Shown in pieces: positions 4,533-8,152 of a DNA stretch of 8,152 nucleotides (its first letter is position 1; each line of letters starts with the position of its first letter). The notes under the pieces are model-generated. The model searched no databases. It was not told the DNA's origin and worked only from the letters and a program-made list of their open reading frames with translations. This DNA comes from Roseburia sp. (GTDB taxonomy: Bacteria; Bacillota_A; Clostridia; Lachnospirales; Lachnospiraceae): positions 1-8,152 of the forward strand of contig JAFYQA010000053.1 of NCBI GenBank assembly GCA_017547315.1, written 5' to 3'. Position numbers and translations under genes: made by a program.

Positions 4533-5813
4533 ATGAAAAAGATTTTAGCAATGGCATTAGTTGCAGCAATGTCTTTATCTATGCTCGCTGGATGCGGCGG
4601 ATCAGACGATGCTAATGCAAACGCAGGCGCAAACACAGAAGTAGCTAGTACAGAAGCTACTACACCAGAAGTAACAGATGTAGCACTTAAAGTATGGTGC
4701 CCACAGAACCAGATCGACACAGGTCTTATCGCAGAACAGCAGGCAGCTTTCGCAGCTCTTCATCCAGAATGGAACATCACATGGACAACAGAAGCAGTTG
4801 GTGAAGACAACGCTAAGACAGAGATCTTAAAAGACGTTGAAATGGCAGCAGACGTATTCTTCTATGCAAATGACCAGGTAGTAGAACTTGTTAACGCAGG
4901 TGCTATCGCAAGACTTGGTGGTGCTGTAGAAGCTATGGTTAACGAAACAATCGCAGCTAACGTTGTTGATACAGTTAAAGTAGATGGCGCTTTATATGGT
5001 ATTCCATTTACACACAACACATTCTTCATGTACTATGACAAAACATTATTAACAGAAGAAGATGTTAAATCTCTTGATGCTATCGTAGCTAAAGAAACAG
5101 CTGATGGCGTTTACAACTTCAACTTCGATTCAGCAGGTGGCTGGAAATCAGGTGCTTGGTATTACGGTGCTGGCTGTTCAGTATTCGGTGCTGACGGTAG
5201 CGATTTAGCAGCTGGTTGTGACTGGAACCAGGAAACAGGTATCGCTGTTACAACATACTTAATCAACTTAATCAATAATGAAAAAGTTGGTATGGGCTTA
5301 ACAGTTGAAGAATTAGCAGTAGATCACAAGATTGGTGCTTGGTTCGACGGTGCTTGGAACTATGACAAATATTACGAAGCTTTAGGCGAAGACCTTGGTA
5401 TGGCTACAATTCCTACATACAACTTAAACGGTACAGACGTACAGTTAAAAGGTTTCTATGGTTCAAAAGCTATCGGTGCTAACGCAAAATCTAAGAACTT
5501 AGCAGCAGCAGTTGCTTTCGCTGGTTTCTTAGGTGAAGAAGCTCAGCAGATCGCTCGTTTCGAAAAATCTGCTCAGATTCCTACAAACATCAACGCTGGT
5601 GCAATCGATGCAGTTCAGGCAGATGCAATGGCAGCAGTTATCGTAGCAGAATCTAACAACTGTTCAGTAGCTCAGCCTACAGCAGCAGCATTCAGCTCAA
5701 GATACTGGAACTACACAGATGCTATCACAACAGCTATCAAAACTGGCGAATTAACAGAAGCTAACGTACAGGAATACATGGATGGTTATGTTGCATCTAT
5801 GACAGCAGAATAA
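4533..5813 (+). CDS. Sugar ABC transporter substrate-binding lipoprotein (maltose/maltodextrin type)
   Basis: This is a 426-residue extracellular binding protein that should capture an oligosaccharide and deliver it to the two permeases encoded downstream. The N-terminus is a lipoprotein signal: a basic start (MKKI), a hydrophobic core and the lipobox LAGC, with Cys21 as the lipidated residue. A low-complexity Ala/Asn/Thr/Glu linker follows to about residue 48. The mature domain has the segments ADVFFYANDQVVELVNAGAI (106-125) and YGIPFTHNTFFMYYDK (155-170), characteristic of MalE-like family 1 binding proteins, and many Trp and Tyr residues suited to stacking on sugars. AAGGAGG lies six bases before the ATG. 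Maltose or maltodextrin is the best guess from the MalE-like sequence and the MalF/MalG neighbours, but another alpha-glucoside is possible. Codon use is strongly biased, suggesting very high expression. Confidence 0.92.
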   Translation: MKKILAMALVAAMSLSMLAGCGGSDDANANAGANTEVASTEATTPEVTDVALKVWCPQNQIDTGLIAEQQAAFAALHPEWNITWTTEAVGEDNAKTEILKDVEMAADVFFYANDQVVELVNAGAIARLGGAVEAMVNETIAANVVDTVKVDGALYGIPFTHNTFFMYYDKTLLTEEDVKSLDAIVAKETADGVYNFNFDSAGGWKSGAWYYGAGCSVFGADGSDLAAGCDWNQETGIAVTTYLINLINNEKVGMGLTVEELAVDHKIGAWFDGAWNYDKYYEALGEDLGMATIPTYNLNGTDVQLKGFYGSKAIGANAKSKNLAAAVAFAGFLGEEAQQIARFEKSAQIPTNINAGAIDAVQADAMAAVIVAESNNCSVAQPTAAAFSSRYWNYTDAITTAIKTGELTEANVQEYMDGYVASMTAE

Positions 5814-5856
5814 GATATATTTTATAATAAGTATTTTATGAAATAGTGGTATTTAG

Positions 5857-5888
5857 AACAGCAGGGGTACTTAGGTATCCTTGCTGTT
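5857..5888 (+). other. Intercistronic stem-loop between binding protein and permease genes
   Basis: Arms 5857-5870 and 5875-5888 pair over 14 bp (AACAGCAGGGGTAC with GTATCCTTGCTGTT, two G-U pairs) around a TTAG loop. The bases that follow (TCCTAAATT) are not a T-run, so it is not a standard terminator. In many binding-protein transporter operons such a structure protects the 3' end of the binding-protein mRNA or causes partial termination. That gives far more binding protein than permease, and the same role is inferred here. Confidence 0.7.
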
Positions 5889-5942
5889 TCCTAAATTATA
5901 TAAATTTTAACGAAAGTTAGAGAGAAAGTAGGAGGTTAGTTT

Positions 5943-7340
5943 ATGGGAATCTTTAAAAATAAAGTCAAAGATCCATATTTTGTGAAACCTTCCGATGCAA
6001 CCATTTCACAGTGTTTCAAGAAAGGTGATATGATTACCAAATTATCTTTCTTCATTTTAGGTCTTGGGAACTTTCTGAATAAGCAGTTTGCGAGAGGTAT
6101 AGTTTTCCTAGGGGTTGAAATCGGCTATATTATTTATATGCTGAGTTTTGGTATTGGGTCGCTCGGAGATATGGTTACCCTTGGTACAGCAGAACAGATG
6201 GAAGTATGGGATGATGCATTGGGCATCTATACTTATACTGATGGTGATAACTCGATGTTGTGCTTATTGTTTGGTGTAATTACAGTATTTGTTACTTTTG
6301 CATTTATCTTCTTTGCATTAATGTCAGGAAAGAGTGCATTTGCTACACAATATCGTAAAGAGCATGGAATGAAGGTGCCATCATTTATGGATGATCTTCG
6401 TTCAATCAAAGAAGAAAACTTACATAATGCTTTCTTAGCACTTCCAATTGTAGGTATTTTAGTATTTACTATCACACCATTAATATTTACTATTTTGATT
6501 GCGTTCACAAACTATGACCGTAATCATCAGCCACCAGGAAACTTATTTGACTGGGTTGGTTTAGCAAACTTCGAGTCATTCCTTTCATCAGGAGGTCGAC
6601 TCGCTAATACATTCTGGCCTGTATTAGGCTGGACATTAATTTGGGCAGTATTTGCAACAATTACCTGTTACGTAGGCGGGTTAATTCTTGCACTTTTAAT
6701 AAATCGTAAAGGTACGAAGGCAAAAGGCTTCTGGAGATTTATGTTCGTTATCTCTATTGCTGTACCACAGTTCGTAACTTTACTTAGTATGAAAACAATT
6801 TTTGCGGATAATGGTCCTGTTAACGTGTTATTACGTGATTGGGGATTTATTGGTGCAAATGAATCAATTTATTTCTTCACAGATGTTACAATTGCACGAA
6901 TTTTGATTATCTGCATTAACTTCTGGATTGGTGTTCCATTTACAATGTTGTCTACAACAGGTATTTTACAGAACATTCCAGAAGAATTATATGAAGCAGC
7001 AAAGATCGATGGTGCTAATGCAATCACAATTTTCTTTAAGATTACATTACCATACATGATCTTCATTATGACACCAAGCTTAATTACATCCTTCACAGGT
7101 AACATCAATAACTTTAACGTTATTTACTTGTTATCAGGTGGTGGACCAACAAGTACAGAGTATTACTTTGCAGGAAAAACAGACCTTTTGGTTACATGGT
7201 TGTACAAGTTAACAATCGATCAGAAGGACTACAACTTAGGAGCTGTTATCGGTATCTTAACATTCATCGTATTAGCGACAATATCGCTTGTTACATACCG
7301 CAACACTGCTTCTTATAAAGATGAGGGGGCGTTCCAATAA
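5943..7340 (+). CDS. Maltose-type ABC transporter permease, MalF family
   Basis: This 465-residue inner membrane protein is one half of the importer channel. The core permease domain covers about 163-452, with hydrophobic segments near 165-190, 226-254, 265-285, 317-340, 368-385 and 433-452. The EAA loop that docks onto the ATPase is at 351-370 (EAAKIDGAN, then KITLP). Ahead of it is an extra N-terminal part of about 160 residues with three further membrane segments (about 33-49, 52-70, 104-128), including GLGNFLNKQFARG. Long N-terminal extensions are known for MalF proteins and support a maltose-type assignment. AGGAGG at 5930-5935 lies seven bases before the ATG. The stop codon overlaps the next start by one base (TAATG), showing translational coupling with the MalG-type gene. 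No other promoter was seen between the binding-protein gene and this one. Confidence 0.93.
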   Translation: MGIFKNKVKDPYFVKPSDATISQCFKKGDMITKLSFFILGLGNFLNKQFARGIVFLGVEIGYIIYMLSFGIGSLGDMVTLGTAEQMEVWDDALGIYTYTDGDNSMLCLLFGVITVFVTFAFIFFALMSGKSAFATQYRKEHGMKVPSFMDDLRSIKEENLHNAFLALPIVGILVFTITPLIFTILIAFTNYDRNHQPPGNLFDWVGLANFESFLSSGGRLANTFWPVLGWTLIWAVFATITCYVGGLILALLINRKGTKAKGFWRFMFVISIAVPQFVTLLSMKTIFADNGPVNVLLRDWGFIGANESIYFFTDVTIARILIICINFWIGVPFTMLSTTGILQNIPEELYEAAKIDGANAITIFFKITLPYMIFIMTPSLITSFTGNINNFNVIYLLSGGGPTSTEYYFAGKTDLLVTWLYKLTIDQKDYNLGAVIGILTFIVLATISLVTYRNTASYKDEGAFQ

Positions 7341-8152
7341 TGAAGAAAAAGAAATTTATTGTAGATACAGCCGTCCATGTGTTGTTGGCTGTGCTTAGTG
7401 TTATCTGGGTACTTCCTATCGTGTATGTAATTCTTACATCATTCAGAAAAGAATTAGGTACCTATAAGAGTTATATTATTCCAAAGGAATTTACACTAAA
7501 TAACTATATTAATTTATTTGGTGATAATCAGATTCTTGATTTCAAACAGTGGTTCCTTAATACATTTGTAATTGCCTTATTTACAATGCTTATCTCAGGT
7601 TTCATGGTATTGGCAGTATCATACTGTATGAGCCGTTTGAGATTTAAGATGCGTAAACCATTCATGAACGTTGCATTAATCCTTGGTATGTTCCCTGGTT
7701 TCATGTCAATGTTTGCAATTTACTACATTTTAAAAGGACTTGGTTTCCTTGAGACAGGTTTATTAAAGCAGATTGCTTTGGTTATGGTATATTCCGGTGG
7801 TGCCGGACTTGGTTTCTACATGGCAAAAGGTTTCTTCGATACAATTCCGATTACAATCGACGAAGCTGCATATATTGACGGTGCTTCTAAATGGGAGACT
7901 TTCAAATATATCACATTACCAATGTCAAAACCGATTATTACCCATACATTACTTACTGCATTTATGGGTCCTTGGACAGACTATATCATGGCAAAAGTTA
8001 TCTTAGGCCAGGATACAAAATACTACACAATCGCTATTGGTCTTTGGACAATGTTAGAAAAAGAATATATCGATTTATACTTCACCCAGTTCTATGCGGG
8101 TTGTGTAATCATTTCGATTCCGATTTCTATCTTGTTCTTGCTGACTCAGAAG
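7340..8152 (+). CDS. Maltose-type ABC transporter permease, MalG family (3' end outside window)
   Basis: This is the second channel subunit of the importer. The frame opens at the ATG overlapping the malF-like stop codon and stays open for 271 codons to the window edge without a stop. Proteins of this family are usually about 275-285 residues, so only a short C-terminal tail should be missing. Hydrophobic segments lie near 11-33, 72-95, 108-132, 143-162, 197-215 and 251-268. The EAA loop is at 175-194 (EAAYIDGAS, then YITLP), the contact for the ATPase. An SD-like GAGGGGG at 7323-7329, inside the preceding gene, serves this start. The gene is translationally coupled to its neighbour, as expected for subunits needed in equal amounts. 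No ATPase gene is visible, so energy probably comes from a shared MsmX-like ATPase encoded elsewhere, or from a gene beyond the window. Confidence 0.93.
   Translation, partial: MKKKKFIVDTAVHVLLAVLSVIWVLPIVYVILTSFRKELGTYKSYIIPKEFTLNNYINLFGDNQILDFKQWFLNTFVIALFTMLISGFMVLAVSYCMSRLRFKMRKPFMNVALILGMFPGFMSMFAIYYILKGLGFLETGLLKQIALVMVYSGGAGLGFYMAKGFFDTIPITIDEAAYIDGASKWETFKYITLPMSKPIITHTLLTAFMGPWTDYIMAKVILGQDTKYYTIAIGLWTMLEKEYIDLYFTQFYAGCVIISIPISILFLLTQK

Noticed and set aside
4237..4720. Minus-strand open frames of 110 and 80 codons across the control region and the start of the binding-protein gene.
   Set aside because: They cross the promoter, operators and signal-peptide coding DNA, and have no supported start or family resemblance.
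6233..7108. Minus-strand open frames inside the MalF-type gene.
   Set aside because: Antisense to a well-supported permease; no ribosome binding site or recognisable domain.
7773..8006. A 77-codon plus-strand frame overlapping the MalG-type gene.
   Set aside because: It is out of frame with the MalG-type coding sequence, which is continuous from 7340 to the window end with a family EAA loop in this very stretch.

Overview
The window looks like ordinary chromosomal DNA from a low-GC Firmicute of class Clostridia, most likely a gut or rumen member of the Lachnospiraceae (Roseburia/Agathobacter/Butyrivibrio-like). This is an inference. It rests on the AT-rich base composition, strong AGGAGG-type ribosome binding sites, compact promoters close to TTGACA-N17-TATAAT, a lipoprotein-type sugar-binding protein, and a LacI-type regulator beside a maltose-type ABC importer. 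No mobile element, phage gene, CRISPR array, tRNA or rRNA was seen.

Layout. Positions 1-312 hold no confident gene. They contain a possible 16-codon tail of an upstream gene, a strong bidirectional terminator, a second terminator-like hairpin, and a ribosome binding site followed by a ten-residue stretch that resembles the start of an ArsC-family protein, probably a gene remnant. Next come a 78-residue GlsB/YeaQ-type membrane protein (313-549) and glucose-6-phosphate isomerase, pgi (623-2203). pgi has its own promoter inside the end of the small gene, and an 18-bp palindrome resembling a Rex (NADH/NAD+ sensor) operator lies over the expected transcription start. A strong terminator ends this block. 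A viroplasmin-RNase H protein (2348-3067) follows with its own promoter, and it converges on a minus-strand LacI-family regulator (3178-4176) across a shared terminator.

The regulator is divergent from a sugar ABC importer operon: a binding lipoprotein (4533-5813), a MalF-type permease (5943-7340) and a MalG-type permease that runs off the window end (7340-8152). The 356-bp region between regulator and operon is the richest part of the window. It holds a promoter for each direction and at least four operator-like palindromes, one lying exactly between the -35 and -10 boxes of the importer promoter and one matching the CcpA cre consensus. A stem-loop between the binding-protein and permease genes probably sets their different expression levels.

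How it fits together. The importer probably takes up maltose or maltodextrins under substrate-responsive control by the LacI regulator and perhaps CcpA. Imported glucosyl units enter glycolysis through glucose 6-phosphate, where Pgi acts. No ATPase (MsmX/MalK type) and no glycoside hydrolase lies in the window. I did not find an undescribed system; the observations most worth checking are regulatory.
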